This document shows positions 1 to 11,200 of a stretch of 64,000 nt of DNA, in pieces. The translations under genes were made by a program, and so were the position numbers. Numbering within the stretch: the first letter of the stretch is position 1; each line of letters starts with the position of its first letter. The stretch lies in NCBI RefSeq assembly GCF_021917145.1, contig NC_061078.1, positions 879,895-943,894 of the forward strand, given 5' to 3'. The stretch is from Hypomesus transpacificus (lineage: Eukaryota > Chordata > Actinopteri > Osmeriformes > Osmeridae). Under the pieces are notes generated by a model. The model saw only the letters and a list, made by a program, of their open reading frames with translations, did no database searches and had not been told where the DNA came from.

Positions 1-183
1 TTTCCCTGCTGTGGCTCTGTCAAACACACACCTGTCTCTCTCACACACACACACACACACACACTTGTCTCTCTCTCACACACACATACACACACAAATT
101 CAACCCACAAAGTTACAGTAACAACTTAATTGATTTTTCTGCTTGATGCGTGGAGGTTTGACCCTGTCTGTGTTCTCCCCCAG

Positions 184-360
184 TCAGCGGGGGGCAGTGT
201 GGGGGGCAGCGTGGGGGCGGGGGCCATGCAGCTAATGGAGACCTCCTTCTCCAGGACCCTGGCTCCCATGGTGGACCTGCACCTGCACCATCAGAAGAGC
301 ATCCCAGCCTTCCTGTCTGCCGTGACCCTTGACCTCTTCAGCCGACAGACCAGCGTCTGA
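184..360 (+). CDS. mad1l1: mad1l1, last coding exon (partial gene)
   Basis: MAD1 is the spindle-checkpoint protein that brings MAD2 to unattached kinetochores; its C-terminal domain helps bind BUB1 and kinetochores. Only the last exon is in the window. It opens after a pyrimidine-rich tract ending in AG at 182-183 and runs in frame to TGA at 358-360. The ending, which includes [19 protein letters not shown], closely matches the vertebrate MAD1 C-terminus as I remember it (LTLELFSRQTVA). The start of the exon is Gly/Ser-rich and looks lineage-specific. The neighbour elfn1 fits the human 7p22 order MAD1L1-ELFN1, which supports the call. Earlier exons lie left of the window. Confidence 0.88.
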   Translation, partial: SAGGSVGGSVGAGAMQLMETSFSRTLAPMVDLHLHHQKSIPAFLSAVTLDLFSRQTSV

Positions 361-590
361 CCCTCTGGTTCTCTGTCCAGCTGGCAGGAGAATCTGCTGT
401 TGCTGCAGACCCCCATCACCCCTGGAGAACTTCTAGGAGACCACCTGGAATTTATTTTGAGTTATTTAGTTTTAGTCTAGACTGAACTGGACTGGACTGT
501 CTCCCACAGACAAATACACACACACGCACAACTTTGTTGTGGTTTTACCTGTCTGGTTGGGTTAATAAAGAGATCTCTTGAATCCATGAT
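361..590 (+). promoter_or_regulatory. mad1l1: mad1l1 3' UTR with AATAAA poly(A) signal at 564-569
   Basis: Non-coding tail after the mad1l1 stop. AATAAA at 564-569 is the only canonical signal before the (GT)n tract that follows, so cleavage is expected at about 580-595. Confidence 0.65.
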
Positions 591-649
591 TCTGTGGGTG
601 TCTGGGTTTGTGTGCCATCTAGGAACTGTGTGTGTCCGTGTGTGTCCGT

Positions 650-654
650 GTAGT

Positions 655-747
<93 letters not shown>
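650..747. repeat. (GT)n microsatellite
   Basis: Nearly pure GT dinucleotides of about 90 bases, just after the mad1l1 poly(A) site. Reading frames across it are artefacts of the repeat. Confidence 0.95.
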
Positions 748-750
<3 letters not shown>

Positions 751-1144
751 CGGTCTGATCCTCTGACATTCATCTCCTTTAAAAGCTGTCTCCCTCCTCT
801 TTCTCTCCTCCTCTTCTCCTTCTCCCCTCTATATCTCTCCCCCCTTTCTTTCTCTCCCTCTCTATCTCTCTTCCACCTTTTTATTCATCCTTTAATCTTT
901 ATTTGATCCCTGCACCAGTGCTGCGTGTGGCTGAATCATCAGTGTGTAAGGAGCCCTGGATTCTGAGAGAGACAGAGCGGCTGTTGGACTGCTGGTGTGT
1001 GTGATAAGATTTGGTGTGTGTGATAAGTGAAGTGTAGTTGTATAATTCCTCCCAGTGAGGGCAACTGTATAAAATGGTTATATTTTGTTATAACCACTAT
1101 ACACTGTGATATACCGTGAGGGGAGGGGAGGTGATGAGGAGTAG

Positions 1145-1830
1145 AAGAGATTCTCTCCTCCCCTCTGTTCCTCTCCTCTGTTCCTCCCCTCTGCTCCTCC
1201 CCGCTGCTCCTCCCCGCTCCTCTCCTTCCCTCTGCTCCCCTCTGTTCCTCTTCTCTCCTCTCTGTTCCTCCTCTCTTCCTCCCCTCTGCTCCTCTCCTCC
1301 CCTCTGCTCCTCTCCTCCCCTCTGTTCCTCCTCTCTCCTCCCCTCTGTTCCTCCTCTCTCCTCCCCCTCTCCTCCCCCGCTCCTCCCCTCTGTTCCTCCT
1401 CTCTCCTCCCCCTCTCCTCCCTGCTACTCCCCTCTGCTCCTCCTCCCCTCTGTTCCTCCCCTCTGTTCCTCCTCTCTCCTCCCCCTCTCCTCCCCGCTCC
1501 TCCCTCTCTCCTCCCCCGCTCCTCCCCTCTGTTCCTCCTCTCTCCTCCCCCTCTCCTCCCTGCTACTCCCCTCTGCTCCTCCTCTCCTCCCCTCTGTTCC
1601 TCCTCCTCCCCTCTGTTCCTCCTCTCTCCTCCCCCTCTCCTCCCCGCTCCTCCCTCTCTCCTACTCTCTCCTCCCCTCAGTTCATCCCCTCTCCTCCCCT
1701 CTGTTCCTCCTCTCTCCTCCCCCTCTCCTCCCTGCTACTCCCCTCTGCTCCTCCTCTCCTCCCCTCTCTCCTCCTCTCTCCTCCCCCGCTCCTCCCCTCT
1801 TCTCCTCTGCTCCCATCCTCCTCCCCTCCT
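1145..1830. repeat. Pyrimidine-rich minisatellite (CTCCTCCCCTCTGTTC type)
   Basis: About 690 bases of irregular C/T repeats built from CTCCTC, CCCCTCTGTTC and CCCCGCTC blocks. The strand is almost free of purines, so triplex (H-DNA) formation is plausible. No gene is supported inside; the long open frame on the + strand is low-complexity Pro/Ser/Leu. Confidence 0.9.
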
Positions 1831-3420
1831 TGGTGTTTTCTTCATTAAGAGACTGCAGGACATCAGAACTTTTGGAAACAAACAAACTGTCCAGGGACTG
1901 CAGGAAGCTGTCGTCAGGGTTGCCAGGGGATACGGACTCTGACGTCATCGGTGAATACTGGCATGTGGCATCTATGTTGGCGGAGCCTAGCATGTCTGGC
2001 TACCATTAGTGGATCAATGAGAAGGTATTGACTGTAGGCCCTCCTGTTGTCACCACAATAAATGTTCTGTTAGAGAGCATGTCTGTGATGGAGTGTGTGT
2101 GATGGTCCAGTACTTCATGACTTTGAGCTTGTAAGTGGGTCAAGGCTGCTCCTCTCAGAGACACAGTGATTGGTGGATTTACCCTTCAGCTAACTGCCCC
2201 ATGCACACACACACTGGCACACTCACACACACACCTTGACACACACAGAAAGGAAGGTGGATGAAAGGTGATTGGGTGGATCTCCTCCCTACGCTAAAAA
2301 ACTCAAATGAAACATTTATCTTAGGAAGGTACTTCGGTATGCAGTCAGAATACACACAGACAAAAAAATACTACACACACAGCTCGCCCATACACCTACA
2401 CACACACTGAGAGGAGGCAGGCAGCTTGTGTGTGTGTGTGTGTGGGCGGTATATGACAGCCTCTGCTCTGACCTCATGTCCCCATCTTCACTCTGACTGA
2501 CTGTGAGGTGCGTTAGTGTGTGTACCCTTTAACACCAGGAGAGGAGAGTGTTCTGGCTGTCAAGTTGCCATTTAAACTGCCAGCCTCCCTCTCTCAGACA
2601 CCAGCCTCCTTCTCCACGTTAACCTGCCAAGCTAAAGGCTTGTTCCTATGAGACTGTGTTAGCGTAGTAAGTTAAAGGCCAGATCTCAGTTCTCCTCTCA
2701 GCCATGCCAACTGAACTAGCTCTGTATTATTAATGCAGTTGTAGCTTCTGAGTGTATGCACACACACACTCACACACTTCGTTGAACAGCATAAAAACAT
2801 TGTATAACACATAAGTGAGAATGTTCGCTGTCCCCCTTCTTCCAGGTCCTTTGAGTAAGTGCCAATTGGAATATGAAACAGTGTGTGTGTGGGGGGGGGG
2901 GCTGTGTATGTGTGTATCTGTAGGATAGAACACCACCTCTATTTCACTATGGTGTGTGTGTGTGTACGTGTACACATAGGCCATACATGAATGCTTCTGT
3001 TCAGGCTTGTGTGAGTTGCCACAGCATGTCCGTGTGCTATTGTTTGACTTTGATGCTAATGACAAATTATACATAATAACAATTTTTTTTAATGACACTG
3101 ATATTTTGTGTGAGACACCACTAAGCACCTTTCTGTGTTCATCCTGGTTTCCAGTTACCCAGAATGCTCTACTGCTCCATACCTGATCATCTCCTGTGGT
3201 TCCTGCTCCTGGTTCAAACTGGAGAGAGAAAACACGACAAGACCAATCACAATCTGTGTTTTAATGAAGCTCGTCTCTACCTAGTTACCTGCTTCAGTTA
3301 CCTGCTAGTTAAGAACCATAGAAAAACACCAGATGACAAAGACAACCACCAAGACCTTTTAATCGAGCCCAGAGCAGGTCTAGACAGTTTAAGGCTGTGG
3401 TTGATTTAGTGGGTCTGGAT
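1831..3420. other. Intergenic, no gene recognised
   Basis: Mixed unique sequence with short CA/GT runs. Short open frames (for example 3164-3409) have no recognisable domain or gene structure. AATAAA at 2059-2064 has no associated coding sequence. Confidence 0.6.
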
Positions 3421-3429
3421 GAGTGTATA

Positions 3430-3590
3430 TACAGGTCTAGACCAGGACCCAGACCATGACCCAGACTAGACCAGGACTAGACCAGGACCTAGACTAGACC
3501 ATGACCTAGACTAGACCAGGACTAGACCATGACCCAGACTAGACCAGGACTAGACTAGGACCTAGACTAGACCAGGACCAGGTCCAGCTC
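3430..3590. repeat. Minisatellite of AGACCAGGACTAGACCATG-type units
   Basis: Six to eight imperfect units alternating 'agaccaggacc', 'agactagacc' and 'atgacc'. No coding potential. Confidence 0.85.
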
Positions 3591-3744
3591 CTCCTAGAAC
3601 CTCAGCTGGGTTCTCCTCCTGGCAGGGTTGGTTCTAAGAGTGTGGTCGCTAGCCAATCCCAGCCCTCCTTTTGGGGTCGTGTCACAGTTGTAGCTTGGTC
3701 TAAAGGACCAATCAGAGAGCGTCATTATGGGGTAGGTATCCTAT

Positions 3745-4327
3745 AATAGGTGCGTTCGACATGGACTGACTTCATGCAGCGCTGCAGCCGGCTGCAGGCG
3801 GCTGACTTGAGACAATGAATTCTGGTTAGGCTTTTTGTCCGACTTGGGACGGCGCCGACGTCACTGTGACGTAGCCATCAAAGTATCGTGAGATCGATTT
3901 GAGAACTGCCGGCTGTGTAGCCGAGCGCTTATTCTCAAGAGCAACTGCACGGGTTCTAGTGACGACACAGCTATTTCATGATTGGCCAGACTCACACACG
4001 ACAACTTTGACGCGTGTTTTGTAATTATTCTGACACCTTCAGTTTCGCCAATGCTCAAATCCGGACCAAACTGTTTAATTGAACTACGAATTTGTTGAAG
4101 AAAGGGTTTTAGTACGCCTCTTCACTAACTGAAAGGTTAACTATAAATGAAGTAGCCTAAAGTAAGCAAACAGCGCTTGATCGGCCATGACTGATGACAA
4201 CGCAGCAAACCAGGAGAAGCTGGAATGTCCGACTTCACAGAGCCGTTTTCAACTCCTCCCCGACTGCAAGCGGCTACTCTCGCCGGTCGTTTCATGCAGC
4301 CGCAGTCCATGTCGAACGCACCTATTA
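3745..4327. mobile_element. MITE-like non-autonomous DNA transposon, ~583 bp
   Basis: The left end reads TAGGTGCGTTCGACATGGAC. The right end at 4301-4327 is its inverted complement over at least 22 bases, followed by looser inverted similarity (TTCATGCAGC at 3771-3780 and 4291-4300). There is no transposase frame. The terminal motif recalls PIF/Harbinger-type fish elements, but I could not fix an unambiguous target-site duplication, so the superfamily is open. Confidence 0.75.
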
Positions 4328-5565
4328 CTACAACGGAGTCACAGTATCTGGTTACCATGGTAGCGAGCTGGAGAAGGTTCAGGGCATAGATATATATATC
4401 TATGGTTCAGAGAGTCAGCTGACCTAAACGTGATGATGATGAGGAGGAATAAGCTCTGCAGAGTTCTATAAACCTTCAGCTCAGTCTAAAACACTGTTTA
4501 ATTATGCAGAGATAAAAGATTACATTCATATGTTGCGGTGTGTGTGTGTGTGTGTGTGTAGAGAAGGGATTGGGCTACAGGGGCTACCACAGCACTTTGG
4601 TCATCATGTGATTGGAGGGGAGCAGGGAAGCAGCCAGCCAATGGGAGTGGTTGGTTCAGTATTGTGCCTTTTGATTGGTGATTTAGCTAAATATTCTCTT
4701 GGTAAATGGAAGGGGCATAGAGAGGTGCATTGTGGGAAACAGAAAGACTTGTGCAGTGTAAGCTCCACCCCCCCGCGTTGCAGCAGACATTCACAGATCA
4801 GAGTTGTTGTTGTTTGTGAAATTTGTTTGTTTACAAATAAACAAACAAAAACAAAACAATGAGGCAGGGGGCCTCCCCCCCCTCTGGAGTTTTCTTAAGA
4901 AAAAAAAACTGGTTGTCGTAGAAACGATACGGCTGCTGCAAATATAGAACTTCTCTTCATTTGTACAGTGTTCCATCGCCCGTCGCCATGGAAATGAGAG
5001 TCAATGTGTGTATTAGTCCAGAGAGACAAGAACAGGAGGAGGTTCTCACATGAAGAACCCGGTTCCAACGTTCTCTGGTAAACAAAAATGTTGACATTAC
5101 CCGACGTGATGTCGTTTGTTGTTGTTGACAAAGTACATGTGTTGTTGATGAGTACGCAACAACAGTCTATCCACATTTCACTGTACAGGCCCATGCGATA
5201 TTCAAATAATACTAAAGATAACAATAATATTGATAATGAGAATAATAATGAGAATAATAATCAATAGTAAGAATAACATGTATTCTAATGTTTGTAAGTC
5301 TTTAAGTACATTATCTAAGTAGAAAAGAGATCTTTAGTCACATGTTCTCCACAGTGAGAATGCTACTATAATATATAGTATAGAATACTATAATCTACCC
5401 AGTTACACAGTCGGTCATCCAGCTTCTCCCACACCAATGGTGGGTCATGTCTAATGGCTACAGGTTCTGATTGGTCCGTGTGTATAGAGACAGAGCTGAT
5501 TGGTGTGTGTGGGGTCCCAATACTGCCTTTTTCAATGTGTGTGTGTGTTTGTCTATACATTACCC
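4328..5565. other. Intergenic, no gene recognised
   Basis: AT-rich unique sequence with a short GT run near 4538-4560. Open frames are short and lack recognisable domains or splice structure. Confidence 0.55.
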
Positions 5566-5780
5566 TAAACCTGTCTATACATTACCCTAAACCTGTCTAT
5601 ACATTACCATAAACCTGTCTATACATTACCATAAACCTGTCTATACTTTACCCTAAACCTGTCTATACATTACCCTAAACCTGTCTATACTTTACCCTAA
5701 CCTGTCTATACATTACCCTAAACCTGTCTATACATTACCCTAAATCTGTCTATACTTGACCTTAACCCTGTCTACATTAG
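5566..5780. repeat. 22-bp minisatellite (CCTGTCTATACATTACCCTAAA)
   Basis: About ten tandem units of a 22-base motif (CTGTCTATACATTACCCTAA core), with variants TACTTTACC and ACCATAAAC. Several units end in CCCTAAAC, a chance resemblance to telomere-like motifs. It lies just before the 35-bp minisatellite. Confidence 0.92.
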
Positions 5781-5884
5781 AGCAAGTGTGTGTATTCATA
5801 CATTGATGTGTGTCTGTGTGTGTATACCGCTACATGTATGTATGTGTGTGTGTCATTGTTTGTATCAGTGTGGATGTATGCATG

Positions 5885-8220
5885 TGTGTATCAGAGTGTG
5901 TATCTATTAGTCAAGTGTGTGTGTCTAACTCTGTGTGTGTATCAGAGTGTGTATCTATTAGTCAAGTGTGTGTGTATCAGAGTGTGTATCTATTAGTCAA
6001 GTGTGTGTGTCTAACTCTGTGTGTGTATCAGAGTGTGTATCTATTAGTCAAGTGTGTGTGTATCAGGGTGTGTATCTATTAGTCAAGTGTGTGTGTATCA
6101 GAGTGTGTATCTATTAGTCAAGTGTGTGTGTATCAGAGTGTGTATCTATTAGTCAAGTGTGTGTGTATCTATTAGTCAAGTGTGTGTGTATCAGGGTGTG
6201 TATCTATTAGTCAAGTGTGTGTGTATCAGAGTGTGTATCTATTAGTCAAGTGTGTGTGTATCAGGGTGTGTATCTATTAGTCAAGTGTGTGTGTATCAGG
6301 GTGTGTATCTATTAGTCAAGTGTGTGTGTATCAGGGTGTGTATCTATTAGTCAAGTGTGTGTGTATCAGGGTGTGTATCTATTAGTCAAGTGTGTGTGTA
6401 TCAGAGTGTGTATCTATTAGTCAAGTGTGTGTGTCTAACTCTGTGTGTGTATCAGAGTGTGTATCTATTAGTCAAGTGTGTGTGTATCAGGGTGTGTATC
6501 TATTAGTCAAGTGTGTGTGTATCAGGGTGTGTATCTATTAGTCAAGTGTGTGTGTATCAGAGTGTGTATCTATTAGTCAAGTGTGTGTGTATCAGGGTGT
6601 GTATCTATTAGTCAAGTGTGTGTGTATCAGAGTGTGTATCTATTAGTCAAGTGTGTGTGTCTAACTCTGTGTGTGTATCAGAGTGTGTATCTATTAGTCA
6701 AGTGTGTGTGTATCAGGGTGTGTATCTATTAGTCAAGTGTGTGTGTATCAGGGTGTGTATCTATTAGTCAAGTGTGTGTGTATCAGAGTGTGTATCTATT
6801 AGTCAAGTGTGTGTGTATCAGGGTGTGTATCTATTAGTCAAGTGTGTGTGTATCAGAGTGTGTATCTATTAGTCAAGTGTGTGTGTCTAACTCTGTGTGT
6901 GTATCAGAGTGTGTATCTATTAGTCAAGTGTGTGTGTATCAGGGTGTGTATCTATTAGTCAAGTGTGTGTGTATCAGAGTGTGTATCTATTAGTCAAGTG
7001 TGTGTGTATCAGAGTGTGTATCTATTAGTCAAGTGTGTGTGTATCAGGGTGTGTATCTATTAGTCAAGTGTGTGTGTATCAGGGTGTGTATCTATTAGTC
7101 AAGTGTGTGTGTATCAGAGTGTGTATCTATTAGTCAAGTGTGTGTGTATCAGGGTGTGTATCTATTAGTCAAGTGTGTGTGTATCAGGGTGTGTATCTAT
7201 TAGTCAAGTGTGTGTGTATCAGGGTGTGTATCTATTAGTCAAGTGTGTGTGTATCAGAGTGTGTATCTATTAGTCAAGTGTGTGTGTATCAGGGTGTGTA
7301 TCTATTAGTCAAGTGTGTGTGTATCAGAGTGTGTATCTATTAGTCAAGTGTGTGTGTATCAGAGTGTGTATCTATTAGTCAAGTGTGTGTGTATCAGGGT
7401 GTGTATCTATTAGTCAAGTGTGTGTGTATCAGGGTGTGTATCTATTAGTCAAGTGTGTGTGTATCAGGGTGTGTATCTATTAGTCAAGTGTGTGTGTATC
7501 AGGGTGTGTATCTATTAGTCAAGTGTGTGTGTATCTATTAGTCAAGTGTGTGTGTATCAGAGTGTGTATCTATTAGTCAAGTGTGTGTGTATCAGGGTGT
7601 GTATCTATTAGTCAAGTGTGTGTGTATCAGGGTGTGTATCTATTAGTCAAGTGTGTGTGTATCAGGGTGTGTATCTATTAGTCAAGTGTGTGTGTATCAG
7701 AGTGTGTATCTATTAGTCAAGTGTGTGTGTCTAACTCTGTGTGTGTATCAGGGTGTGTATCTATTAGTCAAGTGTGTGTGTATCAGAGTGTGTATCTATT
7801 AGTCAAGTGTGTGTGTCTAACTCTGTGTGTGTATCAGTGTGTGTATCTATTAGTCAAGTGTGTGTCTAACTCTGTGTATGTATCAGAGTGTGTATCAGAG
7901 TGTGTATCAGTGTGTGTATCAGAGTGTGTATCAGAGTGTGTATCAGTGTGTGTATCAGAGTGTGTATCAGAGTGTGTATCAGTGTGTGTATCAGAGTGTG
8001 TATCAGTGTGTGTATCAGAGTGTGTATCAGTGTGTGTGTATCAGAGTGTGTATCAGTGTGTGTGTATCAGAGTGTGTATCAGAGTGTGTATCAGTGTGTG
8101 TATCAGAGTGTGTATCAGAGTGTGTATCAGTGTGTTTATCAGAGTGTGTATCAGTGTGTGTGTATCAGAGTGTGTATCAGTGTGTGTGTATCAGAGTGTG
8201 TATCAGAGTGTGTATCCTAG
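5885..8220. repeat. 2.3 kb minisatellite, 35-bp units, at the 3' end of elfn1
   Basis: Units contain TCTATTAGTCAAGTGTGTGT followed by GTATCAGRGTGTGTA; successive copies are 35 bases apart (7021 and 7056). A variant with CTAACTCTG recurs at 6435, 6661 and 6887, exactly 226 bases apart, showing a higher-order duplication. From about 7868 the array collapses to short GTATCAGAGTGTGT units and stops at about 8218, 13 bases beyond the elfn1 stop codon on the opposite strand. Long open frames here come only from the repeat. Confidence 0.95.
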
Positions 8221-8232
8221 CCCCCCGCCAGT

Positions 8233-11200
8233 TCAAGCCTTCTGCTGAGAGGACACCCCCTTCCAGTAGTCCAGGATGTCGTGCAGGTCCTCATCCTGGG
8301 CCAGCTGCACCTTCCTGCGGAGGGCGTGTCCGGCCGCCACGTACTCCTCCTCCTGCCGGTGCCTCCTCCGGTGCATCTTGAAGCGCTGCCAGAGGCCCCT
8401 GCCCGGCCCGCAGGACGCCTCGGGGCTGGAGCCCGCGCTGGAGCTCAGGCTCTGGTAGTGAGGCGACAGCGGAGGGTAGGGGGGCTCCGCCCGGGCAGCG
8501 CGGCCCAGGGAGAGGGCCTGGAGGTGGGGCGGGAGGTCAGGAAGAGCTGGGAGGTCTGGGCAGAGCCCCAGGGGCCCAGGGTAGGAGTGCCGGTGCTCGT
8601 GGTACTGCCGGAGACGCTGGGCTTCCGCACGCAAGATGGCCGCCGCTGGCGTCACGGTGAGGATTGGGTCTCCGGCACCGCCTGCTGGGCTGGAGGTTTG
8701 GTCTGAGTACCTGGAGGGGGGAGGAGGGGGAGAAGTGAGGTCACTTCCTACATCCTGTCTGTGTGAGGTTACTTTCTACATCCTGTCTGTGTGAGGTCAC
8801 TTCCTGTGTGTGCGTACCGTAGGTCGTGGGTGGAGGCCCCTGGGGGCCGGTAGGACCGCGGGCTCCGGGCTGACCCACTGGACGAGACACTGGGGCGCTT
8901 TGAGGGCGGAGCCTCCATGCTGTGGTGCCGCTGGATTGGATGGTGGTAAGCCCCGCCTTTATACACCGGGGACAGGAAACCGCCGCCTCCCCCGCTTCCT
9001 GTCCCGCCCCCTGCTTTGCTGGGTTGGTCGGAGATCAGCATTAGCTGGGCGTCGCGGCCGGGGGAGGAGGTTGGCATGGCGCTGGGTTTGGCCCCACCCC
9101 CGGTGGCGGCCTGGAAGGAAGTGGACTCGGACTTGAGCGCGTCAATGCAGTTGTTGATGATCTGGTTAACCTTGTCCACCTCCTTGGCGATGGTCGAAAT
9201 CTCTGCAACCGACCCCTGAGTGGGAGGAGACATCCCCCTCTCCCTCTCTCTCTCTCTCTCCCTCTCTCTCTCTCTCTCCCTCTCTCTCTCCCTTTCCCTT
9301 TCCCTCTCTCTTTCCCTCTCTCTATCTCTTTCCCTCTCTCTTTCCCTCTCCCTCTCTCTCTCCCTCTCTCTCTCCCTCTCCCCTCCGCCTCGCACCTCCA
9401 AATAGCTGGCCTTGTTCTTGGGAGTCTCGATGATCTCCTGGATGGTGTACTGTTCCAGCTCTCCTCCCAGGTAGGGCAGGCGCGACAGACTTTCCCCAGC
9501 CGAGAGGCCCTGTTTCTGGGAGAGCTGGGAGAGTGAGCCCCTGCCTCCCTCCAGCTCGCCCACACCCCCTCCTCCGTACTTCAGCTCAATGAGCGTGCGC
9601 TGGATCCTGTTCCAAACAAGCATCACATCAAACAGTCAAGCGCACGCTTCATTAGACCTAACTAAGAATTGTTTTGTAACTTTTAGGTGTGTTAGGGTGC
9701 ATACTGCCCCAACATTCTGCGACCCACCTCTCCATCTTCCTCTGCTTCTCCTCACGATGTCTCCGCCTCCTCAGACAGTGGCAGGCCACGCCCAGGACCA
9801 CCACCATGCCAAACAGACATCCCAGAATACCCATGATGTACAGCGTCGCCGACGACTGGGTGACGGCAGGTCCGGGCCCGGCCTTGCCTCCTACTGTGAG
9901 GGTGAGGCAGGTGTGGTTGTGGCGCAGGGCGTGGCGCACCGACACCACACAGTAGGTGTAAAGCGTGTGGGGCTTCAGGTCCCTCAGCTCCACGTCCTCC
10001 TGCTGGCTGTGCAGCTTCTGGATGTCTGTGGAGAAGCTGTTGTTGTACAGGGCCAGGGTGTACATCTTCCTGAAGGGCTGGGGGATCCGGACCGAGAGCA
10101 CCGCGCTGGTGGGAGTCACCTGTGTCACCCGCATGTCCGGCCCCGAGTCCAGGGAGGTGGGGCCGATGCTGATTGGCTCCTCGGGAACAGGGGGCGGGTC
10201 CCCGGAGTAGCAGTCGTCCAGTGCACATGGCGGGGGGCGGGGGGGCCGGGTGGTGGCGTCCAAGACCCCCACGATGTACGGGGGGCCGCTGCTGTCCTCA
10301 CACACCATACTGAGCACGTGCAGAGCGTTGCGGAAGGCGGGCTGCCGGGGGTTCTGGCTGACCAGGAAGTAGCCGTAGAAGCCAGTGGGCGTGTCGCAGG
10401 CCATGCGCTCGTTGGTGCGGTTGGGGAACAGGGCTAGCCAGCGCAGGAAGCCCAGCAGCTCACAGGAGCAGTTGAAGGGGTTAGTGTACAGCTCGCACGT
10501 GCTCAGACGGGACAGGCTGGAAAACACAGCGCCATCTAGCTGCTGGATCCTGCAACAACAGGTACCATATTAAACAACTACAGTAACTAACACTATAATA
10601 GTTCTATGTAAAACAACACTTGTATACAGTGTTGGGGGTAACGCGTTATGCAATATAACGAGTTACATAATATCATTACTTAAGGGAGTAACAAAGTAAC
10701 AAAACGCATTACCTTTTGACATTGAGTAATATTACAGACATCCCAAATCTCCCGGAAGGTCCGGTAGTCTCCCTCATTTCTCCCTGACGCCCGGAAATGC
10801 TATACAATCTCGCGGAAATTGTGGATTTTGTATTTCGAGCGAGCAAGAGGGGGGGGGGGGTATACGTGCTGGTTGAGGGAGTACTTCATGTGTCCGGATT
10901 GCATCCCGGGGGGGGGGGGGGGGAACCTCCCGGAAATGAGTCTCTGCAGGTTGGGGCTGTCTTATATTATTACAGTTACTTATTTAAGTAACTTGCGTTA
11001 CTTTTCCAAGTTACTGCATGAATTCAACAAAATAGCCTTATAAATATAGATTGTTGCCTAAAGGACACTTCCTGGGCACAGTAGCCTACTGTTTGCCTTT
11101 GATTCATTTTTTACATTGATGTGGCCTCTTCATTTTGCTCTCAAAGTTTGACAAAACACACAGATAACTTTGGTCCCATTCAGAATCTTATTGGCATCCA

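Noticed and set aside
586-906. Open frames through the (GT)n tract on both strands
   Set aside because: They are Cys/Val or Thr/His dipeptide runs from the microsatellite and lie in mad1l1 downstream sequence.
1116-2009. 297-codon + strand frame rich in Ser/Pro/Leu
   Set aside because: Low-complexity translation of a pyrimidine minisatellite; no domain, splice structure or homology recognised.
5566-5780. Interstitial telomeric sequence (CCCTAA-like)
   Set aside because: The 22-base unit contains CCCTAAAC once per copy, not tandem CCCTAA; resemblance only.
5885-7870. CRISPR-like regular array
   Set aside because: Units are contiguous 35-base repeats without unique spacers, in a vertebrate genome; an ordinary minisatellite.
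5790-8381. Long Cys/Val/Ser/Gln frames over the 35-bp minisatellite
   Set aside because: Produced by the repeat; the last part is antisense to the end of elfn1.
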